From contig CAJUTC010000003.1 of NCBI GenBank assembly GCA_910589195.1, positions 83,558-147,557 of the forward strand: a stretch of 64,000 bases of DNA, in the 5' to 3' direction. Positions within the stretch are counted from its first letter, which is position 1, and each line of letters opens with the position of its first letter. Of the stretch, positions 41,326 to 50,560 are shown piece by piece. The notes under the pieces are model-generated. The model was not told where the DNA came from. It ran no database searches and saw only the letters and a program-made list of their open reading frames with translations. The position numbers and the translations under genes are program-made. Origin of the DNA: an uncultured Lachnospiraceae bacterium. GTDB lineage: Bacteria; Bacillota; Clostridia; Lachnospirales; Lachnospiraceae.

Positions 41326-43470
41326 ATGATTAAGAAGCAGTATCATTGGCGCCAGACAGCGTCAATCCCTCTTTTGGTCTTGCTTCTGGCAGTTTTTCTG
41401 CTGTGTGCTGCCTGCGGCAATCCCCTTCTGGCCACAACCATAAAGCTTCAGAAAGCGGAAGGCACAGTAACCATTCTTGACCAAAAGGGCAAGGATCTGG
41501 CGCCAAGAGAAGAAATGAACCTGTACAGCGGCTATCAGGTATCCACTCAAAAAACCAGTTATGCCTGGATTGATCTGGATCGGGAAAAATTGACTAAGCT
41601 GGATGCGGAAAGCGAAGCCCAAATTGAAAAATCCAGAAACAAATTAGAAATCACCGTTAATTCCGGAAATCTGTTTTTTAATATTACAAAACCCCTTGAT
41701 GAGGACGAAAGCCTGGATATCCGCACCTCCTCTATGATGGTGGGCATTCGCGGCACCTGTGGCTGGGTGGAAGTAACAGAAGATGATCGGATGTTGGTCT
41801 ATATTCTGGAAGGCACCGTCAAATGTACCATTTCCGATCCAGTTAATTCCACAGCCTTCTCCGCTTCTGTTTCCGCAGGAGAAAAAGCAGAATTGGTTTT
41901 CTTAGACGGAGAACCGGATATTATTACAGAGGAACTGACCATAAGTGACATTCCGGATTTTGTAATGGAAGAGCTAAAAGATGATGAAGAGCTCCAGACG
42001 CGGATCCTAGACGATTCCGGCCTGGATATCCAAAACCCGCCGGAAGATGACGGGCCTCAGGATGATTCTTCTCAGGAGGAAGAGCCCGCAACCTATACAG
42101 TTCCGACATCCATCGCTTACTATGGCGATCGTAGCCAATGCCGCGCTACACCAGAAATGGCAAGAGCCTTTGCCCAGATAATTCGTGAACAAATGGCCTC
42201 CCTGGCTGTTGAAGAAGAGCAGTTAAAATCCAATATGTATTCTGATTCCCAATCCTTATATCCTCTCCACTGCTATGCCGGGATGTTTGATATTGGAGGA
42301 GGGATTCCAGCATTATTGTTTGGCGGCGGAACCCCGGTTATCGAACCAAGAAATGACGGAGCATACTTTGGCTATGTTTTGAACTATGGCATTTGGACCT
42401 ATGAAAATGGACAGGCTACATCTTTTCTTCCTTCCTTTGGCTGGTTAAGGTATAGCCTTTACCCAGACCACTTACTGTATGGCGGGCAAACACCAGCGGA
42501 TCCAGACTATTCTGCCAGCATATACCGCCTAGGAAACGGCACCCTGTCCGATCCGCCAGATATTACAGCACAGTCTATTTATAGCTGGGAATCTGGCGCG
42601 CAAGTTGTTTCCTACTTAATTGATGAAAACCCTGTTACCGAAGAGCAGTTTAATCAGTGGGTAGCCCAGTGGGAACCTGAATCTCCATTGGTAAATTTCA
42701 GCCATGGTTCCGATCCAAGCGGCTCTGTGAGCGGGCTTTGCCCCGCGGATGATTTGCTGGCTCTTTTAGATGAATGGGCCGGCAGCACCCAGGAACCTAC
42801 TTCCGCTTCCCAGCCAGCTACTTACGAAGATCCTTCTGTCCTGGCCTATCAGGTTTCATCTCAGTTGGATCCGTCTACCCGCATCCGGCGTACCGTCCTG
42901 GATCCCCAGGGATATGATTTGGATGTGTATTACGAAATTCCAGTTTTTGCGGAAACGGCCCCCGGTTATCAGCGGATTAACCAATTCTTCCAGGACTTGG
43001 AACAAAACTTTTTCAGCCAAAATAACGAAAACCTTCAGTCCATGTGGCTTTATATCACAAATCCGAATTCTGGGAATACGCCTTATTACTATAACTGGAA
43101 TGCGCAAATTACCGCTAAAACCGATCACATTGTTTGTGTGCGGCTGACATACGACTGGTATGCGGGAGGAGTGACCGACTATGGAGATGAAAATTATGTA
43201 TTTGATCCAGTTACAGGAAACCAGCTTGCTTTAGGTGATCTGGTAAACGGAACAGAAGAAGAAATCAAGCAGCAGATTATCGACGCGTTAGTGGCGGAAA
43301 CCGGAAGCAGCGATCGGTTCTATGTTGATACCATACGTGGTTACCGTTTGGATCAGTTTGATTTCTACATTGGAGAAGACGGGGCCGTGCATATTCATTT
43401 TGACAAGTACGAAATTGCTGATGGGGCTTCCGGTGAATTTGATGTATCGCTGCCTTTGGCGCAAAACTGA
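41326..43470 (+). CDS. FecR-domain lipoprotein with C-terminal DUF3298/RsiV-like domain
   Basis: 714 residues, exported. The signal peptide ends with lipobox LCAAC (residues 26-30). A FecR-like domain follows at about 38-190 (QKAEGTVTILDQKGKDLAPREEM, SSMMVGIRGTCGWVEV, ILEGTVKCTI, SAGEKAEL). An acidic linker (PPEDDGPQDDSSQEEEP), a long middle region with no known fold, a Thr/Ser/Pro linker, and a C-terminal RsiV-like domain (YEIPVFAETAPGYQRINQFF, VRLTYDWYAGGVTDYGDENYVFD, ALGDLVNG) complete it. Role unknown, probably cell-surface sensing or binding. GGAGG precedes the ATG. It stands alone between the mazG cluster and rpsR. Confidence 0.85.
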   Translation: MIKKQYHWRQTASIPLLVLLLAVFLLCAACGNPLLATTIKLQKAEGTVTILDQKGKDLAPREEMNLYSGYQVSTQKTSYAWIDLDREKLTKLDAESEAQIEKSRNKLEITVNSGNLFFNITKPLDEDESLDIRTSSMMVGIRGTCGWVEVTEDDRMLVYILEGTVKCTISDPVNSTAFSASVSAGEKAELVFLDGEPDIITEELTISDIPDFVMEELKDDEELQTRILDDSGLDIQNPPEDDGPQDDSSQEEEPATYTVPTSIAYYGDRSQCRATPEMARAFAQIIREQMASLAVEEEQLKSNMYSDSQSLYPLHCYAGMFDIGGGIPALLFGGGTPVIEPRNDGAYFGYVLNYGIWTYENGQATSFLPSFGWLRYSLYPDHLLYGGQTPADPDYSASIYRLGNGTLSDPPDITAQSIYSWESGAQVVSYLIDENPVTEEQFNQWVAQWEPESPLVNFSHGSDPSGSVSGLCPADDLLALLDEWAGSTQEPTSASQPATYEDPSVLAYQVSSQLDPSTRIRRTVLDPQGYDLDVYYEIPVFAETAPGYQRINQFFQDLEQNFFSQNNENLQSMWLYITNPNSGNTPYYYNWNAQITAKTDHIVCVRLTYDWYAGGVTDYGDENYVFDPVTGNQLALGDLVNGTEEEIKQQIIDALVAETGSSDRFYVDTIRGYRLDQFDFYIGEDGAVHIHFDKYEIADGASGEFDVSLPLAQN

Positions 43471-43527
43471 ACCTAACCTTCCAAGCAGGTTCTTTTATAC
43501 TTCTTACCAGTAAACTTTTAAAAAGGA

Positions 43528-43557
43528 AAAGCCCGGAATTCTAAGTTTCCGGGCTTT
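43528..43557. terminator. Bidirectional terminator
   Basis: AAAGCCCGGAA (43528-43538) pairs with TTCCGGGCTTT (43547-43557). It ends both the lipoprotein gene and the rpsF-ssb-rpsR transcript. Confidence 0.9.
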
Positions 43558-43569
43558 ATCATTATAAAA

Positions 43570-43836
43570 TTAATCGCAGGTATAAGGCATTAAGGCAATA
43601 TGCCGTGCTCTCTTCACTGCTACTGTTAAGGCTCTCTGATGCTTTGCACAGTTTCCAGTAATCCGGCGGGGAAGGATTTTTCCTCTCTCGGATACGTATC
43701 TTTTTAACTTATTTACATCCTTGTAATCAATTACGCCGTTCTTATCGCCGCAGAATACGCAAACTTTTTTTCTTCTGCGAACGCCGCCTCTTCTTACCTT
43801 AGAAGCATCTGCTCTGTCACCCTTATTGAATGCCAT
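43570..43836 (-). CDS. rpsR: Ribosomal protein bS18
   Basis: 88 residues from ATG 43836 (AAAAGGAGG upstream). It has the zinc-type Cys pair KVCVFCGDKNG plus a later Cys in ITGNCAKHQRAL, and the S18 core YVSERGKILPRRITGN. Third gene of the conserved rpsF-ssb-rpsR operon, 138 bases after ssb. Confidence 0.97.
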   Translation of the reverse strand: MAFNKGDRADASKVRRGGVRRRKKVCVFCGDKNGVIDYKDVNKLKRYVSERGKILPRRITGNCAKHQRALTVAVKRARHIALMPYTCD

Positions 43837-43974
43837 TGGTGTGTCCTCCTTTTCATATTCCGAAAACCGCGTTGCGGCCTTGTTATACATTTGTTATCCT
43901 TTGGGCTAAAGGACAGCCTGTTTGCTTATCTTAATGTGGCGAAACCTACTTTTGGTTACGCCGTCCTTACTGGG

Positions 43975-44475
43975 CTAATTAAAGGGAAGGCCTTCGTCTT
44001 CAACTCCATCCGGAATGTTCATAAATCCATCGCCGATAGCGCTGGCCGGCGCTGGTCTGGCGGGAGCCGCAGGCTGCTGATAGCCATTGTTATAATTACT
44101 GTTATTATAATTATTATAGCCGCCCATATCGGACGCAGCGCCTTTGCTGTCAGCAAATTCCTGATCCTCTATGATAACGTCTGTGGTATAAACTTTCTGA
44201 CCATCTCTGTTAATGTAGCTGCCGGTCTGAATCCGTCCCGATATCAAAACCCGCATTCCCTGGCGGAAATACTTCTCTGCAAACTCCCCTGCACGGTCGA
44301 ATGCCACACAGTTAATAAAATCCGCTGTCTGCTGCTGATCATTCCCATCCTGGCTTCTGCGCCCTCTCCGGTCAACTGCCAAGGTATATCTGGCAATCGC
44401 CATGGTCCGCTCACCTTGAGAATATCTTACCTCCGGATCCCGGGTCAGCCTGCCCATAAGAATCACTCTGTTCAT
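43975..44475 (-). CDS. ssb: Single-stranded DNA-binding protein
   Basis: 166 residues. The OB fold reads MNRVILMGRLTRDPEVRYSQG, YTLAVDRRGRRSQ, DFINCVAFDRAGEFAEKYF and GMRVLISGRIQTGSY. A low-complexity Gly/Asn/Tyr tail (NNYNNSNYNNGYQQP) leads to an acidic C-terminal tip (GVEDEGLPFN) that normally contacts repair and replication proteins; the ending differs slightly from the usual DDDLPF. Confidence 0.97.
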   Translation of the reverse strand: MNRVILMGRLTRDPEVRYSQGERTMAIARYTLAVDRRGRRSQDGNDQQQTADFINCVAFDRAGEFAEKYFRQGMRVLISGRIQTGSYINRDGQKVYTTDVIIEDQEFADSKGAASDMGGYNNYNNSNYNNGYQQPAAPARPAPASAIGDGFMNIPDGVEDEGLPFN

Positions 44476-44491
44476 ACACTCACTCTTTCTC

Positions 44492-44779
44492 TTACGCTTC
44501 CTGCTTTACAACTAAATAGCGGATAACTGGTTCCATAATCCGAATGTGAGATTCTACTTCGTTGGGGCAGTTGGAATCGCCTTCAAACTGAATGAAATAA
44601 TAATAGGCTTCCTTCATCTTCTGGATTTCATAAGCCAAGCGCTTCTTACCCCACTCATCTACATTGGTTACTGTACCGCCGAAACGGGTAACATAACCTT
44701 TCACCTTTTCGATTGCCGCTGCTCTCTCTTCGTCTTCCAGCTTCACATTCAGAACAACCGCTAACTCATACTTGTTCAT
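44492..44779 (-). CDS. rpsF: Ribosomal protein bS6
   Basis: 95 residues: MNKYELAVVLNVKLEDEERAA, NVDEWGKKRLAYEIQKMKEAYYYFIQF and VIRYLVVKQE. It binds bS18 in the 30S platform, matching its cotranscription with rpsR. AAGGAGG precedes the ATG. Confidence 0.97.
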   Translation of the reverse strand: MNKYELAVVLNVKLEDEERAAAIEKVKGYVTRFGGTVTNVDEWGKKRLAYEIQKMKEAYYYFIQFEGDSNCPNEVESHIRIMEPVIRYLVVKQEA

Positions 44780-44969
44780 CTTGTTTTACCTCCTTGTGGT
44801 CTCTGGCCCCTGTCAGTCAAAAACATTTATGCCTGCCTGGCCTTACTGTTTTGCTGTCAGGAGCAAGGAATATAATATGTCACAGATAATTACTCTACCA
44901 AATTTTCCGAATTTGTGCAAGTACTTTTTTCCGTTTTATCCGCGTTTTCACGGCATTTTCACGATTTTT

Positions 44970-45161
44970 TCATGGTTTTCTTAGGCCTCTGGTGTTTTTC
45001 TCTACCATTTTCCTTGCCACCATAACCTGATGGCCGCATCCTAAGCATTTCAGGCGGAAATCCGCTCCCACCCGCAGGATTTCCCATTCCTGGCTTCCGC
45101 AGGGGTGAGGCTTTTTCATCTTAATAATATCCCCCAGCTCATACGTTGTTTTTTCTATCAC
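44970..45161 (-). CDS. DUF951 zinc-ribbon-like protein
   Basis: 63 residues from a GTG start behind GGGGG. The conserved DUF951 pattern is DIIKMKKPHPCGSQEWEILRVGADFRLKCLGCG, with Cys in HPCG and CLGC that could bind zinc, and IRVGADxxxxC. Found widely in Firmicutes next to rpsF or ychF; function unknown. Confidence 0.92.
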   Translation of the reverse strand: MIEKTTYELGDIIKMKKPHPCGSQEWEILRVGADFRLKCLGCGHQVMVARKMVEKNTRGLRKP

Positions 45162-45207
45162 TGCAATATCCCCCTGTGCGCATCCATTTTATTCCTTACA
45201 AAGCCGC

Positions 45208-45942
45208 TTATTGCGATTCCATGGGTTCAGCAATATCCCCTAACACCTGGCCGATCGAACCGCTGATAACCAGATCAGCTCTGCTGTCCATAGGCGTAAC
45301 CGATTTATTGATCAGCACCAGCCTGTTGCTCTGGTAGTAATCAATTAATCCAGCCGCCGGATACACTGTAAGGGAAGTCCCTCCGATTATCAGCATGTCA
45401 GCATGGCGGATGTACTGAACTGCTTTGCTAATGGTATGCTGGTCCAGGCCTTCTTCATAAAGTACCACATCCGGTTTAATGGTTCCGCCACAGGAGCACT
45501 TTGGCACTCCCTCTGCCCTTATTATGGTATCCAGACCAAAGGCCTGGCCGCATCGGGTACAATAATTCCGGTGAATCGAACCATGGAGCTCTAGTACTTC
45601 TTTGCTTCCTGCCGCCTGATGGAGTCCGTCAATATTTTGAGTAATCACCGCTTTCAGCTTTCCCATTGCTTCCAGTTTTCCCAAAGCAATGTGAGCCCGG
45701 TTAGGCTTTGCATCCTTAAAAATCATCTTATCCTTATAAAACCGATAAAACTCCTCCGGGTTTCGGACATAAAAGCTGTGGCTGATAATGGTTTCCGGAG
45801 GGTATCGGTATTTCTGGTTATAAAGACCATCAACACTTCTAAAATCCGGAATCCCGCTTTCCGTAGACACTCCAGCGCCGCCGAAAAATACAATCTGGCT
45901 GCTATCCATTATCCACTGTTTTAGCTGTTCTTTTCCATCCAT
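45208..45942 (-). CDS. cobB: NAD-dependent protein deacylase (sirtuin)
   Basis: 244 residues. Removes acetyl or longer acyl groups from lysines using NAD. The Rossmann motif GGAGVSTESGIPDFRS, the ITQNIDGLHQAAG segment, catalytic His in ELHGSIHRNYCTRC, the four zinc Cys (CTRC..CSCGG) and IGGTSLTVYPAAGL are all present. It lies 46 bases upstream of the DUF951 gene and may be cotranscribed. Confidence 0.95.
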   Translation of the reverse strand: MDGKEQLKQWIMDSSQIVFFGGAGVSTESGIPDFRSVDGLYNQKYRYPPETIISHSFYVRNPEEFYRFYKDKMIFKDAKPNRAHIALGKLEAMGKLKAVITQNIDGLHQAAGSKEVLELHGSIHRNYCTRCGQAFGLDTIIRAEGVPKCSCGGTIKPDVVLYEEGLDQHTISKAVQYIRHADMLIIGGTSLTVYPAAGLIDYYQSNRLVLINKSVTPMDSRADLVISGSIGQVLGDIAEPMESQ

Positions 45943-46054
45943 CCATATCCCTTCCCTTCTGTTTCATTTGCAGCTATCCTGCTATTTTCTCATTTTCCTG
46001 CCGTTTTCTCATCTGGTATCATTATATAAAACCTTCTTAAAAACTACAAGAAAT

Positions 46055-47089
46055 TCATACGATCTCATCTAAAAAAATCCGGCCATCCATCCTAATTCCC
46101 CAAGGGTTTGGTATGGTGCAATATCCTAACAGCCACTGGGTCAGCGCTCCAATGGATATGGTCCATGTTCCTTCCGGAATTTGACTTCCTATTTTACTGA
46201 TATTGGAACCAAACTGGGTCATCTGCCATGAAAACAGACCGTGGTTTTCCTCAATCTGATCGTCCAGGATCCCGATTTTTACCGTTTGATTGTTTCCTTT
46301 CAAGCTGATATTCCGCATAAACTCCTTTAGATTTACAATTCTGGCCATAATGGCCGGATGAGTAGGATACCCTTTTTCCAGATATGCTTCTTCCACGTAT
46401 AAAAAGCGGCGCTCCTGTTTATCTTTTCCCCAGAAGCACTCCATTCCAGCCATGTTCTCCCCATCATAAAGAAGATCCCATTTCCCGTACTCGCTTTCAA
46501 TTTCCCTCCAGAGCCTGATCATATATGCCGGCGTTCGAAGGGCAAAAATGGAATATCGGTTTTCCAGCCAGCCATTCAGCCACGCCCCTGTATGGGCAGC
46601 CTGTTCCTCCCCTTTTATCGGTTCCCGGCGCAAAGATTCCCCTTTCCTTGTCAGGCAGAAATCCGGCTGCTGGTACACATACGCAAATCCAAACGGCTGA
46701 TAAATCTTTGGGTCAGCCGGCATTAAAAATGTGAACGGCATTTGTTCCCGGTTCTGATCCGCTAACATACGGTTTAGAAGCTTCCGCATACAGCCCTGAT
46801 GCCTCCACTGGGGCTTTGTCGCCACCCCTACGATGTAGTCCAGCAAATATTCTCTGCCATTCCAGAATATTGAATATGGGTTTCTCTGCGCCATAGAAAT
46901 AATTTCTCCTTCCGGGCCACCGTGCCTGTCTAGCTGTTCCAATACCAAAATCTGGTTATCATCACATTTTTCTTTATAATAGTAGTCGAGAAACCGGGAG
47001 GAATCCTCCTTAAAGCACTGTTCCCATAGCTTCCTGCTTCTTCCTTTTTCCTCTTGTCCTAAATAGCGAAGCTCCATCTGTCCTTCCAT
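46055..47089 (-). CDS. GNAT acetyltransferase, Eis-like
   Basis: 344 residues, the size of Eis proteins (two GNAT folds plus a C-terminal sterol-carrier-like domain). The acetyl-CoA loop is in VGVATKPQWRHQGCMRKLLNRM, and FLMPADPKIYQPFGFAYVYQQ is the Eis-typical segment. Eis enzymes acetylate lysines or amines, some causing aminoglycoside resistance; substrate here unknown. GAGGGAG precedes the ATG. Confidence 0.85.
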   Translation of the reverse strand: MEGQMELRYLGQEEKGRSRKLWEQCFKEDSSRFLDYYYKEKCDDNQILVLEQLDRHGGPEGEIISMAQRNPYSIFWNGREYLLDYIVGVATKPQWRHQGCMRKLLNRMLADQNREQMPFTFLMPADPKIYQPFGFAYVYQQPDFCLTRKGESLRREPIKGEEQAAHTGAWLNGWLENRYSIFALRTPAYMIRLWREIESEYGKWDLLYDGENMAGMECFWGKDKQERRFLYVEEAYLEKGYPTHPAIMARIVNLKEFMRNISLKGNNQTVKIGILDDQIEENHGLFSWQMTQFGSNISKIGSQIPEGTWTISIGALTQWLLGYCTIPNPWGIRMDGRIFLDEIV

Positions 47090-47133
47090 TTCTTACTCCC
47101 TCTCTGCCGGATTCTATCGGCTCCGGCCTGTAT

Positions 47134-47226
47134 CTGCCCAGAATACCTGTGTCGCTTTACAGCCGTAACGGGGCACTATGCGCCAGCCAACCGTTACGCC
47201 TGCCCAGAATACCTTTGTCGCCTTAC
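47134..47226 (+). repeat. Pair of short direct repeats
   Basis: CTGCCCAGAATACCT followed by GTGTCGCTTTAC (47134-47160) recurs as CTGCCCAGAATACCT with TTGTCGCCTTAC (47200-47226), period 66. They occupy the 185-base gap between two genes. Origin unknown. Confidence 0.55.
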
Positions 47227-47274
47227 GGTGGTAAATAAGGCAACGCTTTCTTACGGAAAAAGACCTCGCAAGCA

Positions 47275-48222
47275 TTACGCCTGGAAGTCTTTTTGCCTTA
47301 CCATATATTTTCTGGCATATCCTACAGGATGATAACTCAGCTTTGCTTGCCGCAGCCCGGAAATTCCCACATCGTCCTCCCGGTTTACTAAAGCCGCATC
47401 GGAAAATTCATGGATCAAAAACTGTTGATTAATAAACTGGTAAAGACCCTTCACATTAGGGTTTGCTTTTTCGATACTGATGACGGCCATCTTCTCCCTG
47501 GAATTGTAGCTTCCGGCTGTAAACGCCTCCAGCTTCCCGTCAATGTAAACGCCGCCCATTTGTACATGGAGGTGGGAACAATTTTTTAGGATTTCATGGA
47601 TCCCTTCCACCTCATAATCCAGCTCCCACGCTTCCTCCACATCGGTTCCTTTCTGTTCCCTCCAAAAGCTTAAAAAATCCCATACATCCTTGCGGTCCGA
47701 GCAGCATAGCTTCCGGTATTCATAGCGATTTTCGTACTCCCGCATAAACGCATTCACCAGATTCTTTTTCTTGTGGAGTTTTTTCCCCGCAAGGGTACGC
47801 ATCGCCTCCCCGTCATAAAGGTAATCTTTTAAGTCTTCCATTTCTTTTACTTCAAACCGATCCGGATCCAGCTTAAGATATTCTACCGCCTCTGCGTCTG
47901 CAAGATAAATCCATAAGGGGCGTTTTAACTGGTTATTAAAGTAGGCCACCATCTGTTCAAAAAAATAGGGAAGCTCTTCCTGCCTGCATAGAGGCATTGC
48001 CGATGAAATCTTCCCCTCATGTTCCATCAGCCACTGTACCGCCCTGCCTTCGCTGACGGCAAATCGTACTTGATACGCATCTCTCCATAAAAAACTATCT
48101 AAAAATACACTATCACACGTCTTATTAGGCCGCAGCGAAAAAAACGGCGTCAGCTGATTAATATCTCCCGCTGTAATCCGCTTAAACTCCAGCTTCTCAA
48201 CCTTTGTTAAACTTTCTGTCAT
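47275..48222 (-). CDS. DUF2156 (LPG synthase C-terminal-like) protein
   Basis: 315 residues, soluble, a double GNAT-like fold as in the C-terminal part of lysyl-phosphatidylglycerol synthase. Typical segments: LTPFFSLRPNKTCDSVFLDSFLWRD, KLHKKKNLVNAFMREYENRYEYR, LEAFTAGSYNSREKMAVISIEKAN and GLYQFINQQFLI. It may transfer an aminoacyl group (inference). The ATG at 48222 (MTESLTKVEKLEF) comes after AAGGAG; the frame is open farther but would overlap the preceding gene. The zinc-ribbon gene ends 10 bases before it. Confidence 0.9.
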   Translation of the reverse strand: MTESLTKVEKLEFKRITAGDINQLTPFFSLRPNKTCDSVFLDSFLWRDAYQVRFAVSEGRAVQWLMEHEGKISSAMPLCRQEELPYFFEQMVAYFNNQLKRPLWIYLADAEAVEYLKLDPDRFEVKEMEDLKDYLYDGEAMRTLAGKKLHKKKNLVNAFMREYENRYEYRKLCCSDRKDVWDFLSFWREQKGTDVEEAWELDYEVEGIHEILKNCSHLHVQMGGVYIDGKLEAFTAGSYNSREKMAVISIEKANPNVKGLYQFINQQFLIHEFSDAALVNREDDVGISGLRQAKLSYHPVGYARKYMVRQKDFQA

Positions 48223-48232
48223 GGTAAAACTT

Positions 48233-48649
48233 TCAGCTCCTTCTAATGAAATCCTTGTGGCATTTGGGGCAGTGGATACTAATTTTCCCCTTTCCCCTAG
48301 GAATCCGGATCTTTTGCCCGCAGCCAGGACACCGGTAAATATGGTAGCGCAGCGCCTGCTTTGCCCACAGTTTCCACCGGTTAACTGCCTCCCCCGCTTG
48401 AAACTGCAGCTTCCGGTACCGCTCATTTTCCCGGAAACGTGCTGACATATTTTTAGAAAACATCCGAAAATAGTTGTAGCATAGCAATATCAGCGCCATC
48501 CAATACAAAAACTGGATTCTGGCCAGCAGATTAATAATCAATAAAATAATAATGCATACATTCAAAAAACGGGTAAACGAATCTAGACCGTACCGGCCAA
48601 TCATAAACTCCTCCATCTTCCGTTTCCATTTATCCATCTGCTCTCTCAT
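48233..48649 (-). CDS. Small membrane protein with a C-terminal zinc ribbon
   Basis: 138 residues. Two adjacent hydrophobic segments (VCIIILLIINLLARI and LYWMALILLCYNYF) follow a charged start. The C terminus has two CxxC pairs, CPGCGQKIRIPRGKGKISIHCPKC, forming a zinc ribbon. Upstream partner of the DUF2156 gene; together they may be a unit. Function unknown. Confidence 0.8.
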   Translation of the reverse strand: MREQMDKWKRKMEEFMIGRYGLDSFTRFLNVCIIILLIINLLARIQFLYWMALILLCYNYFRMFSKNMSARFRENERYRKLQFQAGEAVNRWKLWAKQALRYHIYRCPGCGQKIRIPRGKGKISIHCPKCHKDFIRRS

Positions 48650-48806
48650 GTTCCCTTATGCCTTTCCATGATTATCCATACCTCCCACTATACCGTTGAG
48701 GGGCTTTTATGTCAAGGTGTAACCATCTGCTGTTATGGAATTTTCTCTAACGGAATCAAAAGCAGTACCAGAAGCTTTACATTACAAGATATCGGTTTGG
48801 CAATAT
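48650..48806. other. Intergenic stretch without a gene
   Basis: Sequence upstream of the zinc-ribbon gene. It must hold that gene's promoter but no pair close to consensus stands out. Confidence 0.4.
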
Positions 48807-48843
48807 AAAAACTTACCGGTTCCCATCTCTGAAAACCAGTAAG
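48807..48843 (-). terminator. Terminator of the small gene at 48.9 kb
   Basis: On the minus strand CTTAC-T-GGTT pairs with AACC-G-GTAAG around a 12-base loop, then TTTTT. It lies about 57 bases after the stop codon. Confidence 0.75.
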
Positions 48844-48899
48844 CTCTTTTTCATTCCATAACTGTCCTCTTCCTCTATCTTGGACAAACTATATGTATT

Positions 48900-49088
48900 T
48901 TAAATACGATTTTCGTCAGAACTTCTCGTGCGGCTAAATAGCCGGTCAAAGCTGAAGCCGCGTCTTGCTATTACTGCTGAAAAATTCTCGCAATTATAGA
49001 ACTGTTCCCGAAACATCCACTGAGGACAGGGCTGGCTTCCCCAATATCCAAACATATTAAAGGCATATCCCATCTCTTTCCCGTTCAT
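48900..49088 (-). CDS. Small protein of unknown function (62 residues)
   Basis: ATG at 49088 (MNGKEMGYAFNMFGYWG) with GGAGGT 6 bases upstream and its own terminator. It is rich in aromatic residues (GYWGSQPCPQWMFREQFY) and has two Cys. No family recognised. The ribosome site and terminator support a real gene; an earlier GTG two codons upstream is possible. Confidence 0.5.
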   Translation of the reverse strand: MNGKEMGYAFNMFGYWGSQPCPQWMFREQFYNCENFSAVIARRGFSFDRLFSRTRSSDENRI

Positions 49089-49244
49089 AACCACACCTCC
49101 AAACTGTTATAAAATAGTTTTCTTTGTTTCTTTTTACAGTTATATCATAAATAAAACTGGACATTTTGTCCATAATCTGTTAATCTGAAAGTACGAAAAA
49201 AATATGTATCCACAGTACAAATCAGATATTGGGAGGGAACACAT

Positions 49245-50417
49245 ATGGCAGTACGCTTTCGGGAAATTTACGAAAAAACCCATGAATTGTATAAACTCCA
49301 GATTTTAGCCGGAAAAAATGGTATGAACCATGTGGTAGGCTGGGTCCATATGCTGGAGGATGAAACCATTGTCAGCCGCTTTTCCGGACAAGAATTAGCC
49401 GTTACCACTGGAATTAAAGCGGTAGAAACTGACTGGCTTCTTCATGTGGTAATGGCTATGAAAAAAAATGATTGCACTGGAATCATTATTAACACTGGCA
49501 TGTATATCCACCAAATTCCCCAAAATGTAATTGACTGGTGCCAGCAGCAGGATTTTCCGCTTCTGGTAATGCCTTGGGAGATTACGGTAACACGCCTGAT
49601 CCAGGACTACTGTATGAAGATTATGCGCCGGGATCAAAAAGATAAGGAAGTGGGGAGCCTGTTTAAAAACATTATGAAAGGCCGTGAAATCACAGATGGC
49701 TTTCTTTCCCAAATCCAGCCCCGGTTTGACGCGCAAGGCACATTCCGCATCTTTTGTATCCGAATCCGCTATGAGGTGGAAGAATCCGCCTCGTTCCACC
49801 ATGCGCTTTTAAAGCTGGAAAATATTTTTGGTCTTTGGCAAAATGGGAAAAAAATCCACATCCCTTATCTAATTATTGAATTTGATGATTTTTATGCTTT
49901 GCTGGTAAATAACTTTCCGGAGGAATCGGCGGAGGAACTGGTACAGCAGATTTTAAAACAGTTTTCCTACTTTACAGAAAACCAAAAACTGAGCCTTGGA
50001 ATTGGCCCGGAGGTATCGGGTATCCACGGTCTGCGTACGGCCTTCCGCCGTTCCCGGATCGCCGCCAAAATGGCTTTTCAAACGAAACAAAAGGTGGTAG
50101 ATTTTGATGAAATGGGTTTCTTTAAAATACTTTTTGCCTCAGAAGATACTGCCATTTTAAAAAGTTACGAAGCGCAGATGCTTGGACCATTAAGAGAATA
50201 TGATGAACGTCATCATTCTAATTATTTAGAAACACTGCGAAGCTACATAGAAAATGACCGCAGCTTAATGGGCGTGGCCGCTGCCACCTACACTCACCGC
50301 AATACGGTCAATTACCGGATTCAAAATATTAAAAAACTGCTGAATAATGATTTGAAAACCGTGGAAGATTTATTCCCCTACCAAGTCGCCTTTTATATTC
50401 AGGACATGAATCTGTAA
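49245..50417 (+). CDS. PucR-family transcriptional regulator
   Basis: 390 residues. N-terminal PucR domain (LAGKNGMNHVVGWVHMLED, ELAVTTGIKA), a middle GGDEF-like region (SLGIGPEVSGIHGLRTAFRRSRIAAKMAF) and the C-terminal PucR helix-turn-helix (SLMGVAAATYTHRNTVNYRIQNIKKLL). In Bacillus PucR controls purine breakdown. Here it is upstream of and convergent with moeA, so it may act on molybdenum-enzyme genes or remote targets. GGGAGG precedes ATG. Confidence 0.9.
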   Translation: MAVRFREIYEKTHELYKLQILAGKNGMNHVVGWVHMLEDETIVSRFSGQELAVTTGIKAVETDWLLHVVMAMKKNDCTGIIINTGMYIHQIPQNVIDWCQQQDFPLLVMPWEITVTRLIQDYCMKIMRRDQKDKEVGSLFKNIMKGREITDGFLSQIQPRFDAQGTFRIFCIRIRYEVEESASFHHALLKLENIFGLWQNGKKIHIPYLIIEFDDFYALLVNNFPEESAEELVQQILKQFSYFTENQKLSLGIGPEVSGIHGLRTAFRRSRIAAKMAFQTKQKVVDFDEMGFFKILFASEDTAILKSYEAQMLGPLREYDERHHSNYLETLRSYIENDRSLMGVAAATYTHRNTVNYRIQNIKKLLNNDLKTVEDLFPYQVAFYIQDMNL

Positions 50418-50560
50418 GATGACGCTGTTATTAACCACACAGCGCAGCCAGCGTGGCCTTTCACCTCTATATGTGTTTAACGTAAACTTGATCAGCCTTT
50501 CCCTTGCGCCCGCCTTAATTGGCGCCTTTGCCTCTATCCTAGTTTGACGCAAGCCACTCT

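Noticed and set aside
44780..44969. S6:S18 ribosomal leader RNA before rpsF
   Set aside because: The usual position is right, but I could not find the conserved CCG-bulge stem by eye; a covariance model search would decide.
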